Source: Phanerochaete sordida (taxonomy: Eukaryota > Basidiomycota > Agaricomycetes > Polyporales > Phanerochaetaceae). From it: DNA of 64,000 bases. Every line of letters begins with the position of its first letter. Position 1 is the first letter of the stretch. The stretch is taken from positions 1-64,000 of the forward strand of contig BPQB01000031.1 of the NCBI GenBank assembly GCA_019973155.2, in the 5' to 3' direction. A model generated the notes under the pieces. That model made no database searches. It was not told where the DNA came from and was given only the letters and a program-made list of their open reading frames with translations. The position numbers and the translations under genes are program-made. Positions 26,482 to 38,229 of this stretch are shown here, piece by piece.

Positions 26482-27097
26482 CGAGATGTCAGGCTAGCCA
26501 TCCGAAGGCGAGAGGCTGGCTACACCTGAGCTTTGAGTGTGTCGCGAGTAGATTTCATTTGTATTTCCGGTACGAATATTCTATCCACGTCAAATCCGAC
26601 TTCAAACATGGAATGGTGGGCCGCGCTGTTCTCCAGGAGAGGCCAGAGAGGTCCGCCGAGCTTCATCTCGCAGTGCATCACACCCCAAATTTACGAGGAT
26701 AAGAAGTACAATTTCATTCGACAGGAAGTACAACAAGTCCACCATTCAGCGCGCACCATCCGCCGGCGCAGAGTGTCCAGGTCCAGATCTAAATCCCAGT
26801 CTAAGTCCATCGTGAGCGAGCGCGAACCAGTGGGAGGTCCGGAGGAGCGGCGGCGGGCCGACTTGAGCGCAGACCGCGAGGCGGGTCTGGGGGTGCACGA
26901 GTGCGAGTGTGAGGCGAGTGTAGGCGCGAGACGGGCGAGTCGTCGACGCAAGGCGAGGCGCGAGGCTAGAGTGCGCGAAGAGAAGAGGCTGGGTGCGAGA
27001 GCGTCGAAGCGAGAGCAGCGAGACTTGAAAGCAGTTAGACTTGAGAGCGAGTAGCGAGTAGCGAGAGTCGAAAGCAACGAGCAGCGAGAGAGCGAGG
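26482..27097. other. purine-rich low-complexity intergenic stretch
   Basis: The plus strand is dominated by GAGCGAG/GCGAGAG runs. These give open frames of Arg, Ser and Glu that I do not regard as coding. Read on the minus strand it is CT-rich and could be the 3' region of the gene ending at 27098. Confidence 0.5.
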
Positions 27098-27795
27098 CTA
27101 GTGTAGCGTGTGGTGTCTAAGCGTTGTGCAGCCAGAGGAGCGTGTGTTCGGCGATGTGCTGCCGAGAGGCGAGGGTCCAGGTGGTGTGCTACCGGGGGAG
27201 CGTGCGTGCCGAGCGTCGTGCAGCTGGCGGAGCGAGTGTGTGCGGAGTCTGGCAAAGAGGTCAGTCTCGCTCAAAGGGTCAGCAAGGGCGAAAGTGCGTA
27301 CCTGAGGGCAGAGTCCGTGTCGAGGCCGGGCCGCCTTCTTCCCCTCAGATCGCACGCCGCCGGGGCCCTCGGCAACGTGGTCTCCTCGGTTCCGAAGGTG
27401 GGCACCAGCAAGGCGAAGTCGAGGTGATGCCGGATGAAGGGCAGGGCTGCACAGGACGGTGAGCGATGCTATAGGACAGAGACGGAGAGACATACCTCGG
27501 AGAGCGGAGAGACGCTTGGACGAGGCCAGCTCGTGCAGGAAGAGTGCCGATGGCAAAGCTATGCGAGGAAGAAGTCAGTGGAGGTGTTAGTGAAGTTGCA
27601 ACGAATGTACTTACCTCGAAACGAGCCGATTAGTTTCCAGCCCAGGTAGAGTGTGGGGATAGTGTTAGAGGAGACCTTGAAGGTGGTCGCGGGTATAAGG
27701 GACGCGTCGAAGTGCGCGTAGATAACGTCCTCGTCAGGACGGTGAGATGGTCGAGAGATACGGGGAAGCCAAATCGAGAGAAGAATACAAATCAT
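27098..27795 (-). CDS. unrecognised spliced gene, about 179 residues
   Basis: I do not recognise this protein. Four exons join in phase: the first runs from an ATG at 27795 to 27615, and donors GTAAGTAC, GTATGTCT and GTACGCAC are paired with acceptors CATAG, TGCAG and GCCAG. Several introns contain a TGAC branch-like site. The N-terminus is hydrophobic (ICILLSIWLP), then HFDASLIPATTFKVSS, TLYLGWKLIGSFR, LHELASSKRLSAL and LPFIRHHLDFALLVP. The last exon is Ser/Thr/Pro/Arg-rich and less convincing. The hydrophobic frame is open upstream of the ATG (SLGLSLFLITSIM), so a 5' exon may be missing and the protein may have a membrane anchor. It lies 171 bases downstream of another unknown gene on the same strand. 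Confidence 0.4.
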
Positions 27796-27966
27796 GATAC
27801 TCGTGATGAGAAAGAGAGAGAGACCGAGGCTGATCGAACCGAGGCTATCCAAAATCGAGTCTTGTAGAGTCTTGAGAAATCGTCCGGAGTCGTAGATCGT
27901 ACTTGAAATTCGTAGGCGTCGAGGAGGAGTCGTTGTTGGAGTCGAGATGTTGAGATGATGCTAAGA

Positions 27967-29140
27967 TTAGAAACCCTTGTCCTTGTTCTTGCAAGCCTTC
28001 TTGAATTCGCCGAACACAGCCACGAGCGTCCGCCTCCGTCGGTCAGACGTCGTAGTGTTCCTGACCTCCGTGTCCTCACCCGAGGACCCAGCTGCGGCTG
28101 CAGCCGGAGCCGAAGCCGGGGTCGAAGTCTCGCTCGGTCCCTGCTCAGCGGCTTGGGAGGCTCTGCGCTGCTGGCGTAGGATGCTCCAAAGGAGCACGAC
28201 CTGAGCCACCTTGCCTTTGAACGCGGCTCCGTTGGCCACCGGGGCCGCGGCCAAAGGTGCGGCCTCCTCCGCCTTAGCGGCCTTGGAGGCCTCAGCGGCG
28301 GGAACGTGAAGACCGGGAGGGAACGACGGGGCCTGTGCTGGCATGGCTGGTGCGAGTGCTGGGGCGTGCGGCGGCGGCGGCGACGACGACGTCACGTACA
28401 GCGCTGACATTAGCTGTACGAGTTCGGAGATTTCGGGCTGCGGCGGGACGAAGGGCGGGTAGACGAGCCCGGGGAGGCCGGGGAAGCCAGTGATAGACGG
28501 GACGAAGGGCTGATAGACGAGTCCGGGGATGCCGGTGATGAATTGTATCGGAATGGTCGTGCCCTGCGTCTTGACGTCGACGTCCATGTCGAAGCTTGAG
28601 TCTCCCATTTCGAAGTCGGCATCGGCGTCGAGGTTGAGAAGAGTGTTGTCGAGATCCATGTCGTCGTCGTTGTCGTCGTCCATTGCCACGTCCTGGAGCT
28701 GTCAGGCTACTGCAAAGCGCGAAGATTGAATAGCACTCACGAAATTGATGAAGATCTTGGTTGGTCTTGCACGACGAGGTAACGAGCACTTTGAAGACGC
28801 GAGTCAGCTCGAGAGCAACGAGAGATTGAATATAGAGACGCACCAAAGAGCGAGTCAAGCTCCGAATGGTTGTTGACTCGGTGACCTTGCGCTTCGGCGA
28901 CTGACCCGACCCGCGATAGTCGACGACCTCCTCCTGGATCTTCTCCCGACACTCTCGCTCCTCCACCCTCTCCTTGTTGAATAGAAGTTTGAACGGCTTG
29001 GTCAAGATTTGCTGTGTCAGAAGGCGTCGGTTGGCGCGAACGAGGTACTTGTGCTCGGGCTTGACGTCGCGCGTTGATGGGGAACCAGGGAACTTTGACT
29101 TGCGGATGAGTGGAATCGAGGGTAGCGAGCGGGGAGACAT
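27967..29140 (-). CDS. unrecognised spliced gene, 356 residues, acidic and Pro/Ala-rich
   Basis: Three exons (29140-28844, 28788-28741, 28692-27967) join in phase 0. Introns start GTGCGT and GTGAGT and contain GCTGAC and CCTGAC branch sites. No domain is recognised. Residues 1-99 are basic (RSLPSIPLIRKSKFPG, ANRRLLTQQILTKPFKLLF, then Glu/Lys-rich). Residues 120-150 are strongly acidic, with alternating Asp/Met (MDDDNDDDMDLDN). Next come duplicated ITGIPGLVYQPFVP and ITGFPGLPGLVYPPFVP units, then an Ala/Pro/Glu-rich region, and a C-terminus TLVAVFGEFKKACKNKDKG. The ATG context (CATAATG), a CT-rich leader and a TATTAAAT near 29262 support the start. It could be a transcription-associated disordered protein, but that is a guess. 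Confidence 0.5.
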
Positions 29141-31489
29141 TATGAACGAGAGTATGGGGCAGAAGGAGTGAATGTATGCGCGGTGTGCGCGACGGAGGGG
29201 ATGGGAGAACGGGAGTGAAATCGCGGTTAGGTGGGGGACGGAGGACGCTTTGGCCCTGATTTAATAGCTCTCCGGGCTTGTTTATTCGCGTTAAACAAGC
29301 CCAGTTCACGTGAGGCACCTTCACGTGAGTTGCCGTTTTGGGATTGCTCGACGGGGGCCCATCGAGGTCGTCCGCATTTGGACGCAGCGGCGCGGACATA
29401 CCGCTCATTCCGCAGCCTGAGGTCTGAAACCAGGGTCTGAGGGCGGGCAGATCTTTGGATACTCCGTGATGACAGGCTTCCTGGCAGCCCTTTGCAAAGG
29501 GTATCTTGGACTCCTGGACGGCACAATGTGTGAGCGGGAGCTGCAAAGCTCAGTTGTCACTTACCATGGCCGACTTCCCGCACCAATACTCGAAGACATT
29601 GCGAAGGCATGAGCCCTGTCCCGATCCGTGCGTCTTCAGGGTGTACGAGGCTTCGTGGTGGACAGGACGAAGGTGCGCCAGCTTTGCATTCCGCAGTGAC
29701 CGTGATTGACGCTCGCGTCGTGGCGCGGATAAAGTATTTGTCCTCTGGCCTGTCTCGACGCTCATGAAAGGACCGTATTACAAGATATGTCCATCACCGC
29801 GGCCAAACTACCGCCTCAGGACATCAATTTGAAGCCTGGGGTCCGAGAACAGCAGCTGTCAACGCTGGTCGCCGGGAACGAGAAGTACTGAACCTTCCGC
29901 TAATCCGCAAGAAGCGCAGATTTAGAATTGTCCGTTCGAGTTCTGGATCTACGAAGCTCTCAGATCTGCATTCCCGTCCCTGCACAAGCTGCAATCCACT
30001 TCCATGACCAGCCCACAGCCCCGCAACGTCGTCAACGCCGCCTTGTCGACTCCTGTCGCAACCCGTAGGGCAATCGACCGCAGGGGAGCCCCTTGCGCAA
30101 GGCGAGCCCGCAGCGCATCGTGGTAGCGCATCGAAATCAGGGAGCCCTCTATCCCAGCGAACGTTGGCGAGGAAGGCTGAGAGCCTGAAACTTGGAGAAC
30201 GGCGGGGCGGCGGGCGCCGTGAGGGCCTTCACGAGGCCGTGCGCGAGGGCGTGTGACACGGGGGCAGACTTCGCCTTGTGTTCGAGCCCGAGTTTCCGCA
30301 ACGAGCACTAACTTGCCTCACTCGCAATTTCAGTACAACCTTGCTGTCGAATAGCGCGAAAATGTGAATGTTGCTTCGAAATATTCGCGTTGTCTCGCCT
30401 GAACGTGAGCGCTAATGGTCAGCTTCGTGGCGCGGAATTTGCCGAATGCGCTGCCGCAGAGTGGCAGGGGGTCCGAACTCGAAGCAAACTCAGCTCACCG
30501 AAGAAATAGCACATCGCCGAGGACACAGACCGTGTCAGCGCAGTGCCTAAATGAATCAGCTATTCTTGGAGGAGCCAATATTGCGACTTCGCCCTAAAAT
30601 GGTCCTGCTGGCAAGCGATGTCGTCCGACACATGCAGTACGGACGTCATCTCGATATACTTCCGCTAAGCCCGACGATCTCTCGCTGTCGCCGCGCTACG
30701 CCGTGCGTACCCTGTAACAGACCTATTCTTTGCACAGCTGCGTCAGGAGCTGAGGAGCGGAAGCAGGGTGCGACCGCGCTAGCTCGCACCTCCGACGTCG
30801 GGTCGGCCGAGGATCGCTCTTGCACCATAGACTAGACCCCTGATCGATTTCACGCTGTCATTCGTGCGTATGTAGCTCTATGGGGAGTGGAGAAGGAAGG
30901 AAGACGGTATGGGCCGATACGGAAGCGAGTCCGAGGCTTGAGCGAACGTCGGAGAGCTCGACTGCGGCCGACGATGTGTAAGAAATATTCCTGTGGGTGG
31001 ATCATAAATGAGACATTGAGCTCGTTCCATCTGCTGAGCGAAAGCGCGGTACCGAATCGACACAGCATTCCGACAGACCCGGGGACGTCAAATGGAGAAA
31101 GTGTTCCTGGATCGTGCAAGTGCATGTTCGGCAGTAGATCCCGCAGTCAGAAGGTTGTGTGCATGTTTCGATGTTGGCCAGAACGCGAGGAGCATCGGCA
31201 ATAATCTACATTTCCCCCTGCAGTAAGTAGCCTGCTCTACCGCACGGACCATGCTCCTGTTACGCCAGTCTTCAGGCCTCAGGCCCCAGCTGTGACGGGG
31301 AAGTTCCATCGAAAGGCGGTCACCTAGACCGTGCGTGGGTGGTAGAGTCGGCGCGCTGCTCAGGGACGTAGTCCGCGCGTCCTTCATATGCGTTCATTCG
31401 CGCGTGCAAAGGCATGCTATTGAGCCCTATCTATATTCAGTACCTTGCTATCGCGCGCAAAGCGAGGGTAAACGCACCATGCTGCTCAT
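29141..31489. other. 2.3-kb stretch with no gene seen
   Basis: The first 150 bases look like the CT-rich leader and promoter of the gene to the left. Beyond that, frames are short (under about 120 codons), lack ATG or splice partners and show no motif. No tRNA, terminal repeat or transposase fragment was recognised. Confidence 0.5.
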
Positions 31490-31696
31490 TTACTCTCCAC
31501 CCTGCTCCTCGCGAAGGGCTGCCGCTAGCTTCGAGAGCTGAGCAGGCACGGTCGCGTCTCCACCACTCAGGGGCGTGCTGCGCTGCTGGAACTCCTCGAG
31601 GAAGGTCGCAATGCGAGTGTACGCCTCCTGCGGGGCGATCGTCGAGGATTTGCTGGGAAGGATGCGGACCGGCGGGTTGGTGGCAGCGTCCGACAT
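31490..31696 (-). CDS. small conserved-looking protein of 68 residues
   Basis: A single uninterrupted frame beginning MSDAATNPPVRILPSK and ending AALREEQGGE. The central part, TIAPQEAYTRIATFLEEFQQ, is predicted helical, and a second amphipathic helix is PAQLSKLAAALREEQ. It resembles small uncharacterised fungal proteins with a P-E-E/Q-A-Y motif near the start and a leucine-rich end, but I cannot name the family with certainty. No signal peptide or membrane segment. It is divergent from ERG9, with 297 bases between the two ATGs, so the two may share a promoter region. Confidence 0.55.
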   Translation of the reverse strand: MSDAATNPPVRILPSKSSTIAPQEAYTRIATFLEEFQQRSTPLSGGDATVPAQLSKLAAALREEQGGE

Positions 31697-31993
31697 AGTT
31701 TCGCGGAGACAAAAGACGGAAAGATGGTGCGATGCCGGGGTCTGTAGGGCTTCGAGACAAGAGGTGGCCTCTGGAAGGGAGCGAGGTGGTGGGGTGGAGG
31801 AATAGTCTAACAGCCTCAAGCTCAGGGCTAGGCAAAATGCGGGGAAAATCAAAAAGGATGCGAGGGAGCGCCCGTCGGCGCGGTGCCAGCGCTGGCGCGA
31901 AATCGTACGTTCCTCCTTCGTTCCTTCCCGCCATCTTGTTCCTTAAAGGTCTCAACGTTAACTCGTTGGGAGGTCGTCGTCGGATAGTTCGAA

Positions 31994-33707
31994 ATGGGTG
32001 CTCTATCATGGCTCGTGCTGCTCGTCACACATCCGCTCGAATTCCGCGTCCTCCTCCAGTACTGGCTCTGGCACGACCTACGCGACGTGTCGCACCCTAG
32101 CGACCACGCCAACACGGGATGGGACCGCGAGACGATGCGCAAGTGCTGGGGCTTCCTCGATCTCACGAGCCGTAGCTTCTCTGCCGTCATCAAGCAGCTC
32201 GAGGGCGAGCTCGCGCGCGTCGTGCGTACACACGCTGTTGTCGCCCCCTGCGCACGCTGACCGCCCCCGCAGGTGTGCCTGTACTACCTCGTTCTGCGCG
32301 GCCTGGACACCATCGAAGATGACATGACCCTCCCGGACGAAAAGAAGCAGCCGCTGCTGCGCAACTTCCACAAGCACACGCTGACCCCCGGCTGGAAGTT
32401 CACCGAGAGCGGCCCAGATGAGGCGGACCGCCAGCTCCTCGTCGAATACGACAATGTCGTGGACGAGCTCCGCATGCTCAAGCCCGAGTAAGCTTTTAGG
32501 CTTCTGTCTCACTTAGCCGAGCTCATGGTTCCCAGGTACCTGGATGTCATCGTTGATATCACGAAGAAGATGGAAGCAGGCATGGCAGACTATGCACACA
32601 AGGCCCAAACCACCGGTGAAGTCTACGTTGAGAAGATCGAGGAGTACGATCTCTACTGCCACTACGTCGCCGGCCTCGTCGGCGAAGGTCTCTCTGGCCT
32701 CTTTGCCGCGTCTGGCAGGGAGGGCGCGTTCATGGCCGGTCAGCTCGAGCTCTCCAACTCTATGGGTCTCTTCCTGCAGAAGACGAACATCATCCGCGAC
32801 TACCGTGAGGACTGTGACCAGAAGCGCTTCTTCTGGCCACGCGAGATCTGGGGCGATGAGAAGTACGGTGCTGCCGTCGGTAAGCCGGGGTTCAAGGAGA
32901 TGAAGGAGATGTACATGCCGGGCAACGAGAAGCAGGCCGAGTACGTTCAGAGCGCGATGATCCTCAACGTTCTCTGCCACGCCACGGACTCGCTCGACTA
33001 CCTCCGCCTGCTCAAGAACCAGAGCGTCTTCAACTTCTGCGCGATCCCCCAGACGATGGCCATCGCCACGCTCGAGCTGTGCTACAAGAACCCCGCGATG
33101 TTCCAGCGCAACATCAAAATCCGCAAGGCCGAGGCGGCAAATGTGCGTCATCTCTGCGTCGTCTGCGCCCGCGCCCGCGCCTGACCGCCCCTGCAGCTGA
33201 TTATGCGCTCGAAAAACCCACGCGACGTCGCATACATCTTCCGCGAGTACGCGCAGCGGATCCACGCCAAGTGCACGCCCGACGACCCCAGCTTCATCAA
33301 GATCGCCGCGGTCTGTGGACGGGTAGGCGCTCCTATTTATAATCCGCGCGCGACGGCACGCTGATCGTCGCTTTGCGCGCGCGCAGATCGAGAAGTGGTG
33401 CGAGGACCAGTACCCGTCGTTCGTGCAGATGTCGCAGGCGAGCAAGACGCAGGTGTTCGACTCGAGCGACGCGCGCGCGCCGGTCGCGCAGGCGCTCGAC
33501 GAGCTGCAGCGCAAGGCGTTCCTCGAGAAACGCAAGCAGGAGCTGCTCGCGGCCGCGGGCCCTGCCGTCGCTGGCGCGCGTGCCGCGGAGACGCAGGAAG
33601 CGTCAAATTCGGAGACGATCAAGTTCGTCGCGGCCGCGTTCGCCATCGTCGCCGTCGTCGCGCTCGGCTCCGTGTATGGCATCATGTGGGCCCTGGACAA
33701 CTTCTAG
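31994..33707 (+). CDS. ERG9: squalene synthase (farnesyl-diphosphate farnesyltransferase)
   Basis: Joins two farnesyl diphosphates head-to-head to presqualene diphosphate and reduces this to squalene with NADPH. This is the first committed step to ergosterol, on the ER membrane. Motifs in order: LRDVSHPSDHANTGW near the N-terminus; LVLRGLDTIEDDMTLPDE with the first Asp-rich site (DTIED); GLVGEGLSGLFAASG; the second Asp-rich site with MGLFLQKTNIIRDYREDC and KRFFWPREIW; and CAIPQTMAIATLELCY. The C-terminus has a membrane anchor, VAAAFAIVAVVALGSVYGIM, then WALDNF. The five-exon model includes an intron at 32222-32272, and all phases fit. The length of about 500 residues is slightly above the usual 450-470 because of an Ala/Glu-rich linker before the anchor. 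Confidence 0.96.
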
Positions 33708-34139
33708 AATACCCCCGGTGCTGGATCTCTGCTCCCCCTTCTGCTCTCGTTCTACTGTAGGCTGCGATAATCAATGGGCTCGACACGGTGATCTCTCTGC
33801 GCGTGCGCGCGTGCGTGTCTGAGACGGGCAGATCGTGGCTCGATCTCGGTCCTATGTGGGGCCCGGGTGTTAGGCGGCGTGGGCGATGGGTGTCGGTTTG
33901 TCACTCTGGACTGGCCGCTTATGGGAGGTGTGGAAATGATAATATCCAATGTGCATCTAGGTACAAACATAAGCTGACACCCAGAGACCTGCACAGGTGT
34001 ATAATCCTTTATAACATGCTAGGCTTATAAGTAGGATGGCTTCCGGAGCATATAATGTCAAATTAGTTTAACCTCCAAGGAGTATAAGTGCAAGTGCATC
34101 CGCGGGCGCGAACCAAATAATAATGGTGGCGCTAGCGCC
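33708..34139. other. convergent intergenic, AT-richer, no gene
   Basis: Lies between the convergent ERG9 and transcription factor 1 genes. The right part (33950-34130) is AT-rich compared with its surroundings and presumably holds both polyadenylation regions. Confidence 0.5.
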
Positions 34140-36166
34140 CTAGATCAAAACGTAAGGCCGGTGGCTCGCCACAAGGGCCTGCAGCGTGGTGAGCTCCGCC
34201 GCTGCGCAGCGACCGTCAGCGTTCATTTCGGGCGCAGACGGCGGCGCACACACACCTATCACGGGGTTGTTGTCCTTCAGCGACTCCATCGCGCCGAGCA
34301 CGCGGTTCAGCGCGTTGATGGCCACGATCTCGCCGGCCGAGAACGCGACGTGCGGCGCGCGCGCCGCCGCGGACGCCCCGCGCAGCGCCGCGAGCGCGCC
34401 GACGAACGTCTGGCCGACCGTCGCCCAGAGCAGCTGCGGCGCGGGACAGGGGGTCAGCAGGGCACAGGCGCATCACAGGCAAGGTACGCACCCCGAGCAG
34501 CGGGTCGACGTACGCGAGGCGCGCGAGGTCGAGCCCGTCGACTGCGTCCGCCGCGGCAACCGCCGCGCGCAGCACGCGCGAGTCGTCGTCCCAGCGCGCG
34601 CCCGTGCGCGCGTAGAGCTGCAGCGTGGCGCACGCGAGCAGCGTCCGCGCGAGGAGGAGCCCGCGCTGCAGGCGCGCCGCGGGCGGCCGCGGCGCGGCGG
34701 CGTGCGCGGCGAGCACGGCCGCGAGGGCGTCGACGCGGCCGTCGAGCGTGTGGAACTCGGTCTGGAAGGCGAGCGAGCCTGCGCGGGCGGTCAGCGGGAG
34801 GCGCCGGACGGGGCGCGCGGCGCACCTGGGTTCCACCGCTCGGCGAGGTGGTGCGCCTGGGCGAAGAGGAGCGCGGCCTTCGTGTGCAGCGCGAGCAGGG
34901 ACTGATCCGGCAACTCCGTGCTGAGACCGTCGAGGAAATTTTGGACGGTCAGGGCGCTCGTGCTTCCCTGGGGCATCATCAAATGCTATGAAAGATCGAT
35001 GACTGTGAGCTGTGGGCAGCGCAGGAGCCACGTTCAGCCGCGTACCTGCTCGTATTCCACCATCTCGAGCGGCCACGGCGTGTCGACCTGGGTCATCGCG
35101 GTCGCGGGCGACGTGAAGACCGACGAGGACTGCGTCCAGACAGACCAGCAGCGGTCGAGCGCGAAGACGGTCCAGAAGCCCCGGATGCGCTCCCCTTCCT
35201 CGACGTCGTCCGCCGGAGGGAACAGCTGCACGTCCTGCCCGCTGGGCGTCGTCGGCGGCGCCACGAGCCAGGAGGCGCTCCGGATTTTGTGCAGGTTGCA
35301 GGCGACGGCGATGGACACGGCTGCCGCCGCGTGGTAGCTGCCCTCGAGCCGCCTGTTCTGGTGGAAGAGATAGTGGGAGACGAGCACCTCGGCCTGCAGG
35401 GTGTAGACGATGCGGGTCGGATCCATGTCGGCTGACAAGGTTTGCAGCACGGCCGCAAGCTTGCGCGGCTCCTCCTGTTTGAGGGCCTCATCTCCGCAGA
35501 AGAGGAGTCCCACGAGTTGTGCGGCGTGCACGAGGGCGGCCGGCAGGGGGGATTGGTCGGTTGGCGGTATGGAGGTGCGCAGCTGGGCCAGGAAGCGTGG
35601 GACGTGGAGGAAAAAGCCAAAGTCGGCGGCAAAGTTGACGAAGGACTGGATGCTAGGTAACCGGGTGAGTAACATCTCTGATACATATCAGTGTGAGCGG
35701 CCTACATGCGCTGGGACGGACTGAGTTGCTGGGACCGGGAGCTCGACGCCTGGCCGGCAGGCTGACTGGGGCTGCGGGGAATCGCAGCGTGGGGGTTGTG
35801 CAAGGTCACGGACGCGGCGTCGCCCTCGAGAGCACGTATTCGGGCTTCGAGGTGGGAGACGTTCTGTTCTAGCACCTGGGAGACGGTCGGCCCTCCATCG
35901 GTGTATTCGCAGTCGACGACCCCCGAACGCTCACACTGGTTGCAAGTCGGCCGTGCGCCATCGCATCTCTGTCAAGGCCTCGGTTAATGTCAGGCAGGAA
36001 GGCCCACCCTGAAGTTGCTTACACACCATTTTCCGCCGTCTGTACATCCGCGGGGTTCAGCCGCGGCGCGGGGTAGCGACGGCGTCGTGGGTGCTCACCT
36101 ACATCGGAGACAGGCTTTGCCGCGTTCAAGCTGGGGAGCACGGGAAGAGCTACTGGACATGGTCAT
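34140..36166 (-). CDS. Zn2Cys6 fungal transcription factor 1
   Basis: A nuclear DNA-binding regulator. The binuclear cluster is assembled from three exons: GKACLRC, then RRRKM, then RCDGARPTCNQCERSG ending VVDC. The spacing is C-x2-C-x6-C-x6-C-x2-C-x7-C. A short leucine-rich coiled coil follows (VSQVLEQNVSHLEARIRALE) for dimerisation. The middle region (FGFFLHVPRFLAQL, VYTLQAEVLVSHYLFHQNR, AAVSIAVACNLHKI, FWTVFALDRCWSVW) is typical of the fungal-specific regulatory domain. The C-terminus ends HRPYVLI. The ATG at 36166 is followed two codons later by another (36160), either of which could serve. The tandem gene at 38230-40345 is a paralogue with introns at the same places. Target genes unknown. 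Confidence 0.83.
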
Positions 36167-38229
36167 GGGCGTGCGGTCAGGTAGGAGGGACGAGAGGCTG
36201 AGGCTGTGTGGCCGAGTTGGATGCGTTTACTGGCAAGTCGGTGTGCCCTGACCAAGACAGCTCATATAGGGTCGGCAGAGCGTCAGATGCATTTCTGCGG
36301 CCGCATCGAGTCACGGTTGTGCCCGCTTGAACTCGGTAGAGACTCGCAAACGATGAGCTAATGGCATCCTGTGCACCTGGGCCATCGGGCACCGAGCAGT
36401 GTTCCCCAGATGTCGCGCGACGGCGGGACAGGAACTACGGAGCGTAGCGCCGATGAGGCTGAAATGGCTCCGCCGTCGAGGATTGACGGGTCGTGGCCAT
36501 TCGTCCTCCGGGTCGATCGCAGATGATCTTTCTCAGCGCGGGTGCGGCGGTGTCATCCGCTCTGTCAGGCGGGCCTCTGGAAGCCGGTGAGGTAAGTGTG
36601 CGCTCGCAGCCTGGGTCGCGGTGGTGCCAGGGCCGCCAGGCTAACGTCAGCTCGCCCCGCAGGCACGGTACGGAGAGCAGGCAATTGGGAATTGGCCCGC
36701 GCGACGTCGACGGCGGCCTCAGGCTGAACGAGGGCAGCCGAATGACCGAGAGCAATGTCATCCGTGGCCGACGGCCTGGGGATCCAGGAGCGCCCGACGC
36801 CCCTCGGCCCCCGCCTGAAAGCGCCTCCGGGTACGGCACCACGCGCGCTCCGGCCGCTGCGACGCAGACGCCTTCGCCCTCGCGCTCGAAACTCCTCGTC
36901 TGCTTGCTAAGGGCCTCTCTGACTCGGCCCTAAACCCTTGCAGCGAGCCAAGCCACGTCCCTGGGTCCCCCCCTTGTGTCCTCAAATCCAAAATCAACCT
37001 CGCAAAGCGCACTCGGGCGATCAGCCGCTAACTGCGCGGCGCGTGGGAGCGCCCCCCAGCTCCCGTCCTGCGCCGGCCTGCCCGCTATTTCGATTCGCCC
37101 CTTCCGGATCCCCTCGCAGGCGCGCCCACGCACGCCCACAGAAATTCTCCATACGCGCAAACAACGACGGCCGCAACCGTCAGCCGCGCCCGTGCGTCAC
37201 AATCTCCGCCGCCCTCTGCGCGCCCCGAGGGACCCCTGGGACCGTTCCGCCAATGAGCGTCCGCCGCTGGGCCGCGCCCCGCCAGCGAGCACAGGCCCGC
37301 ACGGATGTAGCACAAGGGCTCCGAGGCGTCGCGCGCCGGCCTGGCCGCACCTCCTGCATTGCAGTAGCCCTTCCTGACGCGACCCCGAGCTCTTGCTATA
37401 AGCGGCAGAGATGCTGCCTCGTTTGTGCACTGCCGGCCCGCGGCGCACAGGCGACGCTGTCGAGCGTACGCCCGGACCACAGCCCACGCCACAGGCGACG
37501 CCCACACACTCATGCGTGCTGACTCGGCCCATGACGCCACAGCAGCGTCATACGCAACGCAGAGCTCGCAGTTAGCGGCGGGCTAAACCCTCGGCAGCCG
37601 CACGGCGACCCGCGCCATGCAGCGCCGGGCCTGGTGCCGCATGCCCCTGCAGCTTCTGCGTGCGGGCGAGCCTTCTGATCGCCCAGCCGCCGTCCTTCGA
37701 CTTCGCCCGATGATGCGCTCGTCGCCCGAGAGCCATAAGCTTCCGTGCCATAGTTCGATGGACGTCGCCACGAGGCGTGTCCGGGGGTCTCGCCAAATAC
37801 CACCGAGCTGCGAAGCCTCCGTGCCAAGGTGGAAGCTCAGGCGATAACTTGGCCTCGATCATGCCAGTAGCCTCCGCGGTCGGGACGCCTCGGTGCGCCG
37901 CGCATAGCCCTTCCGAATAATCTATACTCTGCATTGCGTCCTCTACGAATACAGGCCTGGGCGGGCTCTATCGCTACATAAATACCGGAAACGCTATAGC
38001 ACAGCAGCAATGTGCGGTCGGATGTCAAGGAGATAAGCAAGGTGATGGCCTCCAGGGCCGGGCAGGAAAATAATATAGAAGCCGGGAGAGTTGTGCATGA
38101 GGTATGAGTAAGAGTCGACCTCAGGGGGTCGGGCGTAGCCCCTGCCGACGCGTGACGCTCTGCGAACCACGCGCGGCGCGAAGCTGCGTGCGGGGGGTTC
38201 ATCCAGAATATCGTGGAGGAGCGCGGCAA
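36167..38229. other. 2-kb intergenic region upstream of transcription factor 1
   Basis: No frame with a recognisable domain or consistent splicing. The GC-rich part at 36.9-37.7 kb is open in several frames at once, as in the 13-14 kb stretch, and I read it as non-coding. It holds the promoter of transcription factor 1 and the 3' end of transcription factor 2. Confidence 0.5.

Noticed and set aside
26533..27054. 173-codon Arg/Ser/Glu-rich plus-strand frame
   Set aside because: Produced by GAGCGAG-type low-complexity repeats; the opposite strand looks like the CT-rich end of a spliced gene.
36938..37522. 194-codon frame upstream of transcription factor 1
   Set aside because: Overlapped by equally long frames on the other strand, low complexity, no domain; same signature as the GC-rich 13-14 kb block.
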